From the NCBI GenBank assembly GCA_023412275.1, contig JAEYNY010000183.1, positions 1-64,000 of the forward strand: a stretch of DNA of 64,000 nucleotides, read 5' to 3'. Positions 56,320 through 64,000 of this stretch are shown piece by piece. The position numbers were made by a program, and so were the translations under genes. This stretch comes from Bacillota bacterium. GTDB taxonomy: Bacteria; Bacillota; Clostridia; Acetivibrionales; DSM-1351. Below the pieces are notes generated by a model. The model saw only the letters and a program-made list of their open reading frames with translations, was not told the DNA's origin and made no database searches. Numbering within the stretch: the stretch's first letter is position 1; every line of letters begins with the position of its first letter.

Positions 56320-57333
56320 ATGAAAAAAATCAAAGTGCTGGTTGTTGACGACAGTTTATTGTTTCGTGAAGTTATTTCAAGGGGGATAACTCTGGACCCG
56401 GAAATTGAAGTAGTTGCAAAGGCAGTTGATCCTTTTGATGCCAGAGATAAAATAGAAGAGTTTGATCCTGATGTTATGATCTGTGACATTGAAATGCCTA
56501 AAATGAATGGTATTGAGTTTATAAGCAGGCTTTTACCACAGCATATGATTCCTATTATTGTTGTAAGTTCTATTAGCGAAGCTGTGTTCGATGCAATAAA
56601 AGCCGGAGCAGTAGATTTTATTCTAAAACCGGATATGCAAATATCCAAAAACGTGGAAGACTTCATAAATGAATTAACAACAAAAGTAAAAATTGCAAAA
56701 AAATCCAAACTCCCGGAAAGAATCAGAATTATCGGTGAAACTGTATCCTCGGATATAAAATTTGACAGCAGTAAAATTATTGCAATAGGTGCTTCAACAG
56801 GGGGAACTGAGGCTGTTTTCAACATTCTTAAACAGTTGCCGCCAAACATTCCCGGTATAGTTATAGTTCAACATATACCCCCAATGTTTTCACGGATGTT
56901 CGCCGAAAGACTCAATAATCAAACCGGATTAAGAGTTAAAGAGGCTAACAACGGTGACTATGTTGAAGAAGGAAGAGTACTTGTAGCACCTGGAGATTAT
57001 CATATGAGAGTCAGGAAGGCAGGAGAGCGCTACAGGGTTGAAGTATTTCAGAGTGAAAAGGTTAATGGACATTGTCCTTCTGTCGATATACTATTTGAAT
57101 CAGTAGCTAAGGAAGCAGGGAACAATGCAGTTGGAGTCATATTAACGGGAATGGGCTCTGACGGAGCCAAGGGATTATTGGCTATGAGAGGAAAAGGCGC
57201 AAGAACCATCGGACAGGATGAAAAGTCCTGCGTTGTTTACGGTATGCCGAGAGCTGCATATGAAATCGGAGCGGTAGAAAAGCAAACATCCCTTGAGAAT
57301 ATTCCCAAGTTACTGGTTTCAATGTTAAAATAA
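56320..57333 (+). CDS. cheB: CheB chemotaxis methylesterase
   Basis: ATG at 56320 is ten bases after GGAAAGG; an earlier in-frame ATG at 56293 lies almost on the terminator. The receiver domain has Asp10-Asp11 and phospho-acceptor Asp56 (ICDIEMP). The methylesterase domain has GASTGGTEA (catalytic Ser159), a His in VQHIPP and Asp in GMGSDGAKG. It removes receptor methyl groups when phosphorylated by CheA. Only ~50 bases separate it from the preceding terminator, so it may rely on readthrough. Confidence 0.93.
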   Translation: MKKIKVLVVDDSLLFREVISRGITLDPEIEVVAKAVDPFDARDKIEEFDPDVMICDIEMPKMNGIEFISRLLPQHMIPIIVVSSISEAVFDAIKAGAVDFILKPDMQISKNVEDFINELTTKVKIAKKSKLPERIRIIGETVSSDIKFDSSKIIAIGASTGGTEAVFNILKQLPPNIPGIVIVQHIPPMFSRMFAERLNNQTGLRVKEANNGDYVEEGRVLVAPGDYHMRVRKAGERYRVEVFQSEKVNGHCPSVDILFESVAKEAGNNAVGVILTGMGSDGAKGLLAMRGKGARTIGQDEKSCVVYGMPRAAYEIGAVEKQTSLENIPKLLVSMLK

Positions 57334-57369
57334 AAGATTTTTATGAATGGTCAGTTGAAAGGGAGTTTT

Positions 57370-57705
57370 ATGAATATACAGATTTATGGGGCCAAAGGGT
57401 TCGAGACACAGAAAGCAGAGAGATATTTCAAAGAGCGGAAAATCAGCTACCAGTATATAGACCTTTTCAAGTACGGAATGAGCAAAGGTGAATTCGAAAG
57501 TGTAAAAGCAGCCGTGGGGATAAGTAATTTGATAAATACAGAATCAAAAGAATACGAAAAGCTCAATATGAGAAATCTAGGAGTAGGCAAAGTTGCACAA
57601 GAGGTTCTTTTAAAAAATCCCAAGCTTTTTAAAAGCCCCATAGTAAGAAATGGAAAACAGGCAACAGTGGGTTATCAGCCTGACATATGGATTCAATGGG
57701 AATAG
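57370..57705 (+). CDS. ArsC/Spx-fold protein lacking all cysteines
   Basis: ATG at 57370 follows AAAGGGAG; the in-frame ATG at 57343 is less well placed. The 111 residues align in order with the ArsC/Spx/YffB family: N-terminal IQIYGAKGFETQKAERYF in place of the CxTCRKA helix, YIDLFKYGMSKGEF, a central helical part and the end SPIVRNGKQATVGYQPD. The redox Cys position reads G-A-K-G-F-E-T and the chain contains no Cys at all, so arsenate reduction or a CxxC redox switch is excluded. It may be a binding or regulatory relic. It converges on the next gene with four bases between stops. Confidence 0.75.
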   Translation: MNIQIYGAKGFETQKAERYFKERKISYQYIDLFKYGMSKGEFESVKAAVGISNLINTESKEYEKLNMRNLGVGKVAQEVLLKNPKLFKSPIVRNGKQATVGYQPDIWIQWE

Positions 57706-57709
57706 AATA

Positions 57710-58336
57710 TCAATGCCTTATATAATAAACTACCTTTACGGTCATACTTCCAATGTCCTTGAGCCTGTTGAACACCAAGCCGGATACCCAATGAATATTG
57801 TTTAAGCCGTGGAGGCTTGTAAGAATGGAAATGCATAAGTCTGCCGAAATCCATACAAAGCATATATTGCTGATTAATGTCTTGGTACCCAGTGAAAGAA
57901 CTTTTATCTTCCTCATTATTACAGGATGTATGCTATAAACAGCTATAAGTGACATTATTCCCCAAATCAGGGTATTCCTCAAACAAATTATTCCAAGAAA
58001 ATTTAAAGAATCCCCACTATAATCCCATAGTTCACGTTTCAGAACATTTTGAAGGAGAAGTCCTGTAATAAGCTCCAAAACAGTAGTGATAAGTATTGCA
58101 CCAAAAAATATAAGGATAGGGCGAGATTTTAATTTATCAAGAAGAAGTACAACCAAAATTGTACCGACTCCATAAATTCCACATAAAGGGCTTATGAGAA
58201 ACCCTCTTTTTATAAAATGCCAGTGATAAACAGACATATACACTGTTTCCATTAACCAACCACAGAAAGAATATATAATAAAGCATAGAAATACATCATA
58301 GACCTTTGCCATATATTTTGATACGTTATTGTTCAT
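57710..58336 (-). CDS. CmpB-family multi-pass membrane protein (putative ABC transporter permease)
   Basis: A hydrophobic minus-strand protein of ~208 residues with five or six membrane segments. The start F-x-x-YSFCGWLMET is the hallmark of the CmpB family (PF06541), together with RGFLISPLCGIYG. The ATG at 58336 has a weak AGAG-type site; upstream in-frame starts at 58372 (ATG) and 58390 (TTG) have none. The family is labelled permease but its transport role is not established. No ATPase gene is adjacent. Confidence 0.75.
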   Translation of the reverse strand: MNNNVSKYMAKVYDVFLCFIIYSFCGWLMETVYMSVYHWHFIKRGFLISPLCGIYGVGTILVVLLLDKLKSRPILIFFGAILITTVLELITGLLLQNVLKRELWDYSGDSLNFLGIICLRNTLIWGIMSLIAVYSIHPVIMRKIKVLSLGTKTLISNICFVWISADLCISILTSLHGLNNIHWVSGLVFNRLKDIGSMTVKVVYYIRH

Positions 58337-58455
58337 ATATGCAGCTCTCTTATTGGATTTGTTTAATATCATGCTATGAAATTCAAACAAATAGCGTTAC
58401 TTTTATATGTGTATTCAAAGTTATTTAATAATATTTCAATATAAAATTTTGTTAA

Positions 58456-58484
58456 TTGACATTACCGATTTGCTTTGCTAATAT
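58456..58484 (+). promoter_or_regulatory. Promoter of the YgjP-like metallopeptidase gene
   Basis: TTGACA, a 17-base spacer and TAATAT lie 40 bases before the TTG start codon. The -35 is perfect and the -10 matches consensus at four of six positions. Confidence 0.6.
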
Positions 58485-58523
58485 CGTGGTACAGTTATCT
58501 ATGCTTGCGGAGGAATAATTAAA

Positions 58524-59270
58524 TTGAAAAAATCTCAAAAAACTGTAGAAACGTTGTCACGAATTAACCTTAATGGAAAAGAACTGGAATATAACCTCAA
58601 AAGAAGCAGCAGAAGAACAATCTCCATTATGATAAAAAATACCGGACAGATTATTGTATGTTGTCCCATAAAAACTCCGTTGGCATACATTGAGAAACTT
58701 TTGTTTGAAAAAGAAAGATGGATTGTACAAAAGCTGGATGAAATTAAGGATAAACCCACTGTTTCCATAGAAAAATCCTTTGAAAACGATGATCTGTTTT
58801 ATTATTTGGGAAAACCATACAGGCTTAAAATTGTTTGCAAAAATATTACCCAAAAACCTGAAATTCGCTTAGAAGATGAACTATTGATTTTGGAAATATC
58901 CCAAACCGAAAACAAGGATAAAATTAAATCTTTTCTAAAAAACTGGTATATATCAAAAGCCGGAGAACTTCTTGTTGAAAGAATCAGAATATACTCTTCT
59001 GTAGTTGGTTTATCACCAAAAAAAGTGGCTATTAAAGAACAAAAAACAAGGTGGGGAAGCTGCAGTTCCAAAGGGAATATTAACCTGAATTGGAAGTTGG
59101 TTATGTCACCTTTGCCGGTAGTTGACTACGTAGTAATACATGAACTATGTCACATGAAAGAAATGAACCATTCGGGAAGATTTTGGGGACTTGTTGAAGC
59201 TGCTATGCCGGATTATAAGATTTATAGAAAATGGTTGAAGGAAAATGGAAGTGCTTTATCATTTGAATAA
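58524..59270 (+). CDS. YgjP/SprT-like zinc metallopeptidase (DUF45)
   Basis: TTG at 58524 is eleven bases from GGAGG (58509-58513). The 248-residue protein has an N-terminal beta-rich half and a C-terminal metal site HELCH (His206, His210) followed by NHSGRFW, which supplies the third ligand. This HELxHxxxxNHSxxFW pattern with the upstream KTRWGSCSSKGNINLNW motif is the signature of the YgjP/DUF45 M48-like family. Members are often found with restriction or DNA-metabolism genes, but none are here. A substrate cannot be given. Confidence 0.9.
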   Translation: MKKSQKTVETLSRINLNGKELEYNLKRSSRRTISIMIKNTGQIIVCCPIKTPLAYIEKLLFEKERWIVQKLDEIKDKPTVSIEKSFENDDLFYYLGKPYRLKIVCKNITQKPEIRLEDELLILEISQTENKDKIKSFLKNWYISKAGELLVERIRIYSSVVGLSPKKVAIKEQKTRWGSCSSKGNINLNWKLVMSPLPVVDYVVIHELCHMKEMNHSGRFWGLVEAAMPDYKIYRKWLKENGSALSFE

Positions 59271-59413
59271 AAATAGTTATAAAATTACATGTAAAAAAGA
59301 TAAGAATATACATTGAAATTTAGTTTTATAAAAGTATAATTTAAAGTTAATACTACTTAGTTTAATATATAAAAAATTTTGCATATTATTGGGAAACCCG
59401 GAGGTATTATAGA

Positions 59414-60511
59414 ATGATTTACAAAAAATACGGTAACACAGGCAAGGATATATCTGCAATAGGATTTGGAGGCATGAGGTTTCCAAAAAATGGAGATAGC
59501 TATGACTATGATAAATGTGCAGAGATAGTAGTACGTGCAAATGAACTTGGCGTGAATTATTTTGATACTGCACCGGGATATAATGACGACCATAGCGAAT
59601 TTATTATGTCTCATGCTTTTAAAAACATGAAGAAGCCATTCTATGTTTCAACAAAAAGTAGCCAGAAGAATGGCACAAAACTACGCGAGCAATTGGAGAC
59701 ATCTTTAAAGAGAATGAATCTTGAAAAAATCAATTTTTTTCATATATGGTGTATTCTGAGTCTTGACGACTACAGAAGCAGGATGGTAAAAGGTGGTGCT
59801 TATGAGACTGCCTTAAAGGCAAAGGAAGAAGGACTTATAGAGCATATTGTGTTCTCAACCCATTGCACAGGGGATGAGATTGAAACAATAGTAAATGAAG
59901 GCTGCTTCGAAGGAATGACGGTGGGTTACAATATACTTAATTTCCCGTTCAGGCAAAAGGGGTTGGAAGCTGCTCATAAAAAGGGCCTGGGTGTTGCTAC
60001 AATGAATCCTCTTGGGGGAGGTCTGATTCCTCAAAAGGCTGATTATTTTGATTTTATAAGAAGTGAAGACGATGAAAACGTAGTTAATGCTGCATTGAGA
60101 TTTAATGCTTCCCATGATGAAATAACCACTGTATTAGCCGGAATGAGCAGTGTTGACGAGGTAGTTCAAAACTGTAAGGTTGGCGATAATCTGGTTAAAC
60201 TTGAGCCATCAAAGTTAAAGGAAATAGAAGGAAAGCTGTTTAATTCTATGGATAAGCTTTGCACAGGCTGCCGTTATTGTGAATACTGTCCAAAGAAGAT
60301 ACCCGTGTCAAAATATATGCTGTCATATAACAACCATATTCTTGGCAATACTCAGGAGGTCTTAGGCAATCTCAAATGGCATTGGGGAATCAAGCAGGAG
60401 GATGTTAATAACTGTATAGAATGTGGATTGTGCGAAGGAAAATGTACGCAGCACCTGCCAATAATAAGCAGGTTAAAAGAAATTGGTGCATTTGAGGATG
60501 CAAGTAAATAA
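59414..60511 (+). CDS. Aldo/keto reductase with C-terminal 2x[4Fe-4S] ferredoxin domain
   Basis: A 365-residue enzyme. The (beta/alpha)8 domain has the AKR tetrad: Asp in YFDTA, Tyr in PGYND, Lys in STKS and His in FFHIW. The C-terminal ~100 residues have two cysteine clusters, CTGCRYCEYCP and CIECGLCEGKC, each able to bind a [4Fe-4S] cluster. This ferredoxin-linked AKR type is common in anaerobic Firmicutes; the physiological substrate is unknown. GGAGG lies before ATG 59414 and a strong terminator follows. Confidence 0.92.
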   Translation: MIYKKYGNTGKDISAIGFGGMRFPKNGDSYDYDKCAEIVVRANELGVNYFDTAPGYNDDHSEFIMSHAFKNMKKPFYVSTKSSQKNGTKLREQLETSLKRMNLEKINFFHIWCILSLDDYRSRMVKGGAYETALKAKEEGLIEHIVFSTHCTGDEIETIVNEGCFEGMTVGYNILNFPFRQKGLEAAHKKGLGVATMNPLGGGLIPQKADYFDFIRSEDDENVVNAALRFNASHDEITTVLAGMSSVDEVVQNCKVGDNLVKLEPSKLKEIEGKLFNSMDKLCTGCRYCEYCPKKIPVSKYMLSYNNHILGNTQEVLGNLKWHWGIKQEDVNNCIECGLCEGKCTQHLPIISRLKEIGAFEDASK

Positions 60512-60537
60512 AGGAGCTTAAATAAAGGGGTATAAAC

Positions 60538-60585
60538 AACCAGGCTGCATATGAAAATAAAATTCATGGCAGCCTGGTTTCTTTT
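60538..60585. terminator. Bidirectional terminator between convergent genes
   Basis: AACCAGGCTGC and GCAGCCTGGTT form a perfect 11-pair stem around a 20-base loop that itself can pair (CATATGAA/TTCATG). TTTCTTTT follows on the plus strand. It serves the aldo/keto reductase gene and probably the minus-strand nitrilase gene ending at 60592. Confidence 0.88.
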
Positions 60586-60591
60586 GTAGAT

Positions 60592-62388
60592 TTAAGGTGT
60601 AGCACTTTTACAGGACGGAATTAATGGAAGTATATTGTTCTCTAAGTTTGTATTGGGGGCTGTCAGCGTACTAATATCATACTGGTAATAATCATTTAGG
60701 TATTTATTGCGTACACTTCCGGTATTTACAGTCATTACTTCAACAGGATTCGTATCTGTGGTTTCTTTCAAATCCTCAATATATCCGCTGTTCTTAATTA
60801 GCATTCCGTTGCCTGTCCAGTCAGATGCTGCAAGATGAAATGTTTCATTAGTTCTGACCTTCCATAAGGTTTTCAGTGAGTTTATATCCCATAGGTAGTT
60901 AATGTTCAAAATATTATTATAGTTAATTCCTGTCCCTGCAGTTGAAGAAATAATCAGCAGGTCTATACCTGATTTGGCAAGACTTGTTACAGTTTCAGGG
61001 AACAATGCATCATGCCCCGTAAGAATACCTATTCTTGCACTTAGCAGGTCAAGTACAACAGGTGAATTGCCGCTTCCTTTGAAATTGAGACCGTCATGGA
61101 TCTGTGGTATAAGACGAGGGGCTTTACCGGGCTCAATTAATAGCAGAGACTGGTGAAAATCATTCCCTGTCCGCTCATTGACAGTGGTTACTAGCAAAGA
61201 AATGGAATTACTCTCTACGAAGTTCTGTAGGGCACTCCATGGTGAAGCAGTATTCCAGCCGGTGTTGTCTGAATTAATGGGCTCATTGGTAATTCCTAGA
61301 CCTGGAAGTACCACCACGTCAGCGGTTCTCTGTGCCCATAAGCTTTGGATGGTTGAAATGTTTTTTTGTCCGCTAAAAGATGGTTTATAAGCAAGACTTG
61401 CAATCTTAATATCACCGGGTGCAGGTAAACCGGGTACCTGTGGGTAACCAGCATTTTTGCCATAGTAGCCGGAGTCTATTCCGGTATAAGCACTTGGGGC
61501 ACGTTCCATTACTGAATATGTCAGGTTTGTTTTAGTCCCAATTCTGTATTTTGGAACAGTTACATCCTGATAGAGTATAGTGTCTTTGGGCTCCAAATCA
61601 TCTTCAGCTCTATGTAACTGAAGAATATTGCCATCAGGATTTATTGCTACTGATGGAGCATCATTCATGTAGCATTCATATCCGTATTGAGTATCGTACT
61701 CATAACCCCATCGGTTAGCTACAAGTAGCCAGACTCCATTTTCTTTGGCTCTGATCTGCCAGGTTTGCTCCTGATTGTCACGACCCCACCAGTTGGCAGG
61801 TGTCAATATAATGTCAGCACCCTTCAGTGCCAGAATACGGGTCCAGTCAGGACTGTAGGTATCGGCACAAATCAGGGTACCAAGATCACCATATGGAGTT
61901 GGAATAATATCAAAGGGTATTTTTCCACTTTCATGCCACAAAGGTATTGAACGTTTGTCCTGGGTTCTGATCAATCCCTGAGGCCCGAAGGTTACTACTG
62001 TGTTATAAACCTTTGAGTCAGATGAAATTTCAACTATAGCAATAATAACATATGCTTTATATGCAATTGCAAGATCTCTGATTTCATCCAGTTCTGGATA
62101 AGGATATCTAAAACCAAGACCATCAAGGGACTGCTGTTTTGTAATGCAATATCCGGTAGTAGAGAATTCCGGTGTAACTACAATATTTGCACCATTTTCC
62201 AGAGCTTCGTGAGTTAGTTCTTTGAGTTTATTCACATTATATCCAACATTCCCGAGTTCTGGATTAAAATGAAGCAGGGCTACTTTTGATTTAACAGTGA
62301 AGTCATTTGAATTTGCACTGGCGATGGTAGGAACTAAAATGATTGATAGGATAAGGATAATACTTAGTAGTCTTCTTACGTTTTTCAT
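60592..62388 (-). CDS. Secreted protein with two nitrilase-fold domains, the second degenerate
   Basis: 598 residues with a signal peptide ending near TIASA (residue 25). The first carbon-nitrogen-hydrolase domain (~33-300) has the complete triad Glu74 (VTPEF), Lys145 (QDKRS) and Cys174 (LICAD). The second domain (~325-590) keeps the fold pattern but reads VVLPGLG at the Glu position and ILTGHDALFPE at the Cys position, so it appears inactive. Nitrilase-fold enzymes hydrolyse nitriles or amides, and export of one is uncommon. Possible roles are extracellular amidase or acyl transfer. AAGGAGG precedes the ATG. The overall two-domain layout is longer than usual (~270-320 per enzyme). Confidence 0.85.
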   Translation of the reverse strand: MKNVRRLLSIILILSIILVPTIASANSNDFTVKSKVALLHFNPELGNVGYNVNKLKELTHEALENGANIVVTPEFSTTGYCITKQQSLDGLGFRYPYPELDEIRDLAIAYKAYVIIAIVEISSDSKVYNTVVTFGPQGLIRTQDKRSIPLWHESGKIPFDIIPTPYGDLGTLICADTYSPDWTRILALKGADIILTPANWWGRDNQEQTWQIRAKENGVWLLVANRWGYEYDTQYGYECYMNDAPSVAINPDGNILQLHRAEDDLEPKDTILYQDVTVPKYRIGTKTNLTYSVMERAPSAYTGIDSGYYGKNAGYPQVPGLPAPGDIKIASLAYKPSFSGQKNISTIQSLWAQRTADVVVLPGLGITNEPINSDNTGWNTASPWSALQNFVESNSISLLVTTVNERTGNDFHQSLLLIEPGKAPRLIPQIHDGLNFKGSGNSPVVLDLLSARIGILTGHDALFPETVTSLAKSGIDLLIISSTAGTGINYNNILNINYLWDINSLKTLWKVRTNETFHLAASDWTGNGMLIKNSGYIEDLKETTDTNPVEVMTVNTGSVRNKYLNDYYQYDISTLTAPNTNLENNILPLIPSCKSATP

Positions 62389-62422
62389 GCTTTTATCCTC
62401 CTTATAAAATTGAATTAATTGT

Positions 62423-62474
62423 ATAATATACTAAAATTTTACATATTGCAATACTCCGGGAAAGGCGCTATAAT
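62423..62474. promoter_or_regulatory. Divergent promoter pair sharing a palindromic -35 TTGCAA
   Basis: TTGCAA at 62446-62451 reads the same on both strands. On the plus strand a 17-base spacer leads to TATAAT (62469-62474). On the minus strand a 17-base spacer leads to TATTAT (complement of 62423-62428), placed to transcribe the nitrilase gene. The two promoters would compete for polymerase. Confidence 0.5.
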
Positions 62475-62480
62475 ATGCAT

Positions 62481-62567
62481 TTTAAAGAACATATGGATAT
62501 AACTGTAAACGTAATTAGTAAAATCAGCACATTGCAATAATTAAACATTGCAATGTGCTGATTTTTT
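62481..62567 (+). ncRNA. Candidate orphan small RNA (~85 nt)
   Basis: A promoter (TTGCAA-17-TATAAT) predicts a start near 62481 and a very strong terminator ends near 62567. The only short ORFs inside have no ribosome binding site. Function unknown; it may be a trans-acting RNA or an antisense/regulatory transcript. Confidence 0.4.
62521..62567 (+). terminator. Perfect 18-pair terminator hairpin
   Basis: The arms 62521-62538 and 62547-62564 are perfect inverted copies (AAATCAGCACATTGCAAT) around an eight-base loop, followed by T residues. No protein gene on the plus strand precedes it. Confidence 0.88.
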
Positions 62568-62761
62568 GTATCCTTTTAACGAATTATTCATATAATTATT
62601 TGAAATAAATTCCAAAAACCTTATCTATAACTGTGTTTCAGACATTGTATTTCTATATAAACATTGGCAGAAGGTATTCCTCTGGCTAGAATTAAATTGT
62701 CAAAAAAATAACAATGATTTAGTGAATGCACTTTACAAGTACTTGAGGAGGGAATAACAAA

Positions 62762-63235
62762 ATGGATGATTGCAAATGCAGTCTGGTTGACGGGATTTTA
62801 AATAAGTATGACAACAATAAATCGCACCTGATAGCAGTTTTACAGGAAATCCAGAACGAATACAAATATTTGCCCGAGGATGTTTTGAATTATGTAGCAG
62901 AAAAGCTGGAGATTAATCTTTCAAAGATATTCAGTGTCGCTACGTTTTACGAAAACTTTTCTTTGGTGCCTAAGGGAAAATACATTATAAAGGTATGTGA
63001 TGGTACAGCTTGCCACGTAAGAAAATCAATTCCTATATTAAAAGCAATGAGAAAAGAACTAGGCCTGTCTGAAAGCAAACATACTACAGATGACAAGCTG
63101 TTTACAGTTGAAACAGTTTCCTGTTTGGGAGCCTGCGGACTTGCACCAGTTATTACAATAAATGATAAAGTACACGCAAAAATGACGCCGGATTCAACAA
63201 TAGAATTAATAAAGACTTTGAGGAGTGAAGGATAA
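62762..63235 (+). CDS. HndA/NuoE-like [2Fe-2S] subunit of NAD(P)-linked hydrogenase
   Basis: 157 residues of the thioredoxin-like 24-kDa (NuoE/HndA) family. The N-terminal helical bundle (LIAVLQEIQNEYKYLPEDV; VATFYENF) is followed by the [2Fe-2S] ligands C-x4-C (CDGTAC) and C-x3-C (CLGAC). This subunit passes electrons in HndABCD or bifurcating HydABC hydrogenases and in NADH dehydrogenases. Its stop overlaps the start of the next gene (TAATG), so the two are translationally coupled. GGAGGG precedes ATG 62762. Confidence 0.92.
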   Translation: MDDCKCSLVDGILNKYDNNKSHLIAVLQEIQNEYKYLPEDVLNYVAEKLEINLSKIFSVATFYENFSLVPKGKYIIKVCDGTACHVRKSIPILKAMRKELGLSESKHTTDDKLFTVETVSCLGACGLAPVITINDKVHAKMTPDSTIELIKTLRSEG

Positions 63236-64000
63236 TGAAAATTAATAATTTGCAAGAATTTAAAGCCTTTTCTGACAGGTCGGCACAGGCACTTGAAAAA
63301 CAAAAAAAGAAGGTTCTGGTGTGTGCAGGAACAGGTTGTGTAGCCGGCGGATCAATAGAGATATACAACAGAATCAAAGAGCTTATTAATGAAAAAGGTC
63401 TTCTGGTTGATCTTGAACTGGATTATGAAAAAGAAGGCATAGGAGTTAAAAAGAGCGGCTGCCACGGTTTTTGCGAAATGGGGCCTTTAGTAAGAATAGA
63501 ACCTGAAAATTACTTGTACTTGAGAGTTCAGATAGAAGATTGTGAAGAAATCGTAAGAAAGACACTTATCAACAACGAAGCTGTTGAAAGACTTATGTAT
63601 ACAGCAGATAATAAGGTATATAAGGCACAAGAAGACATTCCTTTCTATAAGAAGCAGACAAGAATGGTTCTCAAAAACTGCGGAAGTATCAATGCCGAGT
63701 CCTTTGCCGAGTATGTTGCAAAGGGTGGTTATCAGGCATTGAGCAAAGTATTGTTTGAAATGGAGCCCCAGGAAGTATGTCAGTCTATACTGGATTCCAA
63801 CCTCAGAGGAAGAGGGGGCGGAGGTTATCCTGCAGGAAGAAAGTGGCAGCAGGTATTAAAGCAGGACAGCAAAATCAAATACGTTGTCTGTAACGGAGAC
63901 GAAGGTGACCCCGGAGCTTTCATGGACAGAAGTATTATGGAGGGCGATCCTCACGGCGTAATCGAAGGTATGACTATTGCGGGGTTTGCAACTAAAAGTA
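63235..64000 (+). CDS. HndC/HydB (NuoF-like) flavoprotein subunit, 3'-truncated by window edge
   Basis: The frame opens at the overlapping ATG 63235 and runs out of the window. The N-terminal ~100 residues are a thioredoxin-like [2Fe-2S] domain (CAGTGC and CHGFC), which distinguishes HndC/HydB from plain NuoF. The NuoF core begins with GRGGGGYPAGRKW (FMN/NADH site) and CNGDEGDPGAFMDRS. It would oxidise or reduce NAD(P)H and exchange electrons with the HndA-like subunit; an [FeFe]-hydrogenase subunit is expected downstream, outside the window. Confidence 0.92.
   Translation, partial: MKINNLQEFKAFSDRSAQALEKQKKKVLVCAGTGCVAGGSIEIYNRIKELINEKGLLVDLELDYEKEGIGVKKSGCHGFCEMGPLVRIEPENYLYLRVQIEDCEEIVRKTLINNEAVERLMYTADNKVYKAQEDIPFYKKQTRMVLKNCGSINAESFAEYVAKGGYQALSKVLFEMEPQEVCQSILDSNLRGRGGGGYPAGRKWQQVLKQDSKIKYVVCNGDEGDPGAFMDRSIMEGDPHGVIEGMTIAGFATKS

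Noticed and set aside
56232..56849. 205-codon minus-strand ORF over cheB
   Set aside because: Antisense to conserved CheB motifs and crosses the terminator at 56236.
1..64000. CRISPR arrays, tRNA/rRNA genes, insertion sequences or attachment sites
   Set aside because: No regularly spaced repeats, RNA-gene signatures, transposase motifs or terminal inverted repeats were seen.

Overview
The window looks like a chromosome segment of a mesophilic, cellulolytic, anaerobic Clostridia member, most like the Ruminiclostridium group (C. cellulolyticum / papyrosolvens / josui). Reasons: low GC, AAGGAGG-type ribosome binding sites, GH10 xylanases with CBM22/CBM9/SLH architecture, an HndA/HndC-type hydrogenase module, and Fe-S aldo/keto reductase. 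The species assignment is inference; no RNA gene or housekeeping marker is present to fix it.

Region 1 (1-1021) is the 3' part of a TPR protein. Region 2 (about 1.02-39.1 kb) is a large, all-forward specialised-metabolite locus. It starts with a SyrD/PvdE-type peptide exporter and a lipoprotein Ntn-hydrolase (C45 family). It continues with a hybrid NRPS-PKS line: FAAL-T-C-A(Gly-like)-T-KS//KR-DH-T | KS-(dead AT)-T | docking-C-FkbH-T-C-A(Ser-like)-T-E | discrete trans-AT | C(truncated)-A-T-BtrH-like. Next come three paralogous MGT-type glycosyltransferases interleaved with a free T-BtrH-like protein. An OmpR-type regulator, BcrA-type ABC transporter and histidine kinase close the locus and may serve sensing and self-protection. 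No thioesterase or reductase release domain is visible; the cysteine-peptidase-like (BtrH-like) domain is the best candidate for chain release or transfer. The predicted product is a fatty-acylated, possibly glycosylated peptide-polyketide containing a glyceryl unit and a D-residue. A one-base frameshift splits the first KS domain, so this copy is either inactivated or carries a sequencing error.

Region 3 (39.6-47.4 kb) has two tandem paralogous surface-anchored GH10 xylanases. Region 4 (47.5-57.3 kb) concerns signalling and taxis: a diguanylate cyclase, a PilZ protein, an oxygen-binding diiron (ODP-like) protein, and cheY-cheA-cheW-mcp-cheR, followed by a 57-residue Cys-rich protein (DUF1540 type) and cheB. 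The che operon has a consensus sigma-A promoter. The ODP gene immediately upstream suggests oxygen sensing linked to taxis.

Region 5 (57.4-64 kb) holds a Cys-less ArsC/Spx-fold protein, a CmpB-type membrane protein (minus strand), a YgjP-type metallopeptidase, a ferredoxin-like aldo/keto reductase, a secreted double-nitrilase protein (minus strand), and the first two genes of an electron-bifurcating-type hydrogenase/NADH dehydrogenase operon, cut by the window end. Between the nitrilase and hydrogenase genes lies a promoter plus perfect terminator with no ORF, a candidate small RNA. No tRNA, rRNA, CRISPR or insertion sequence was seen.
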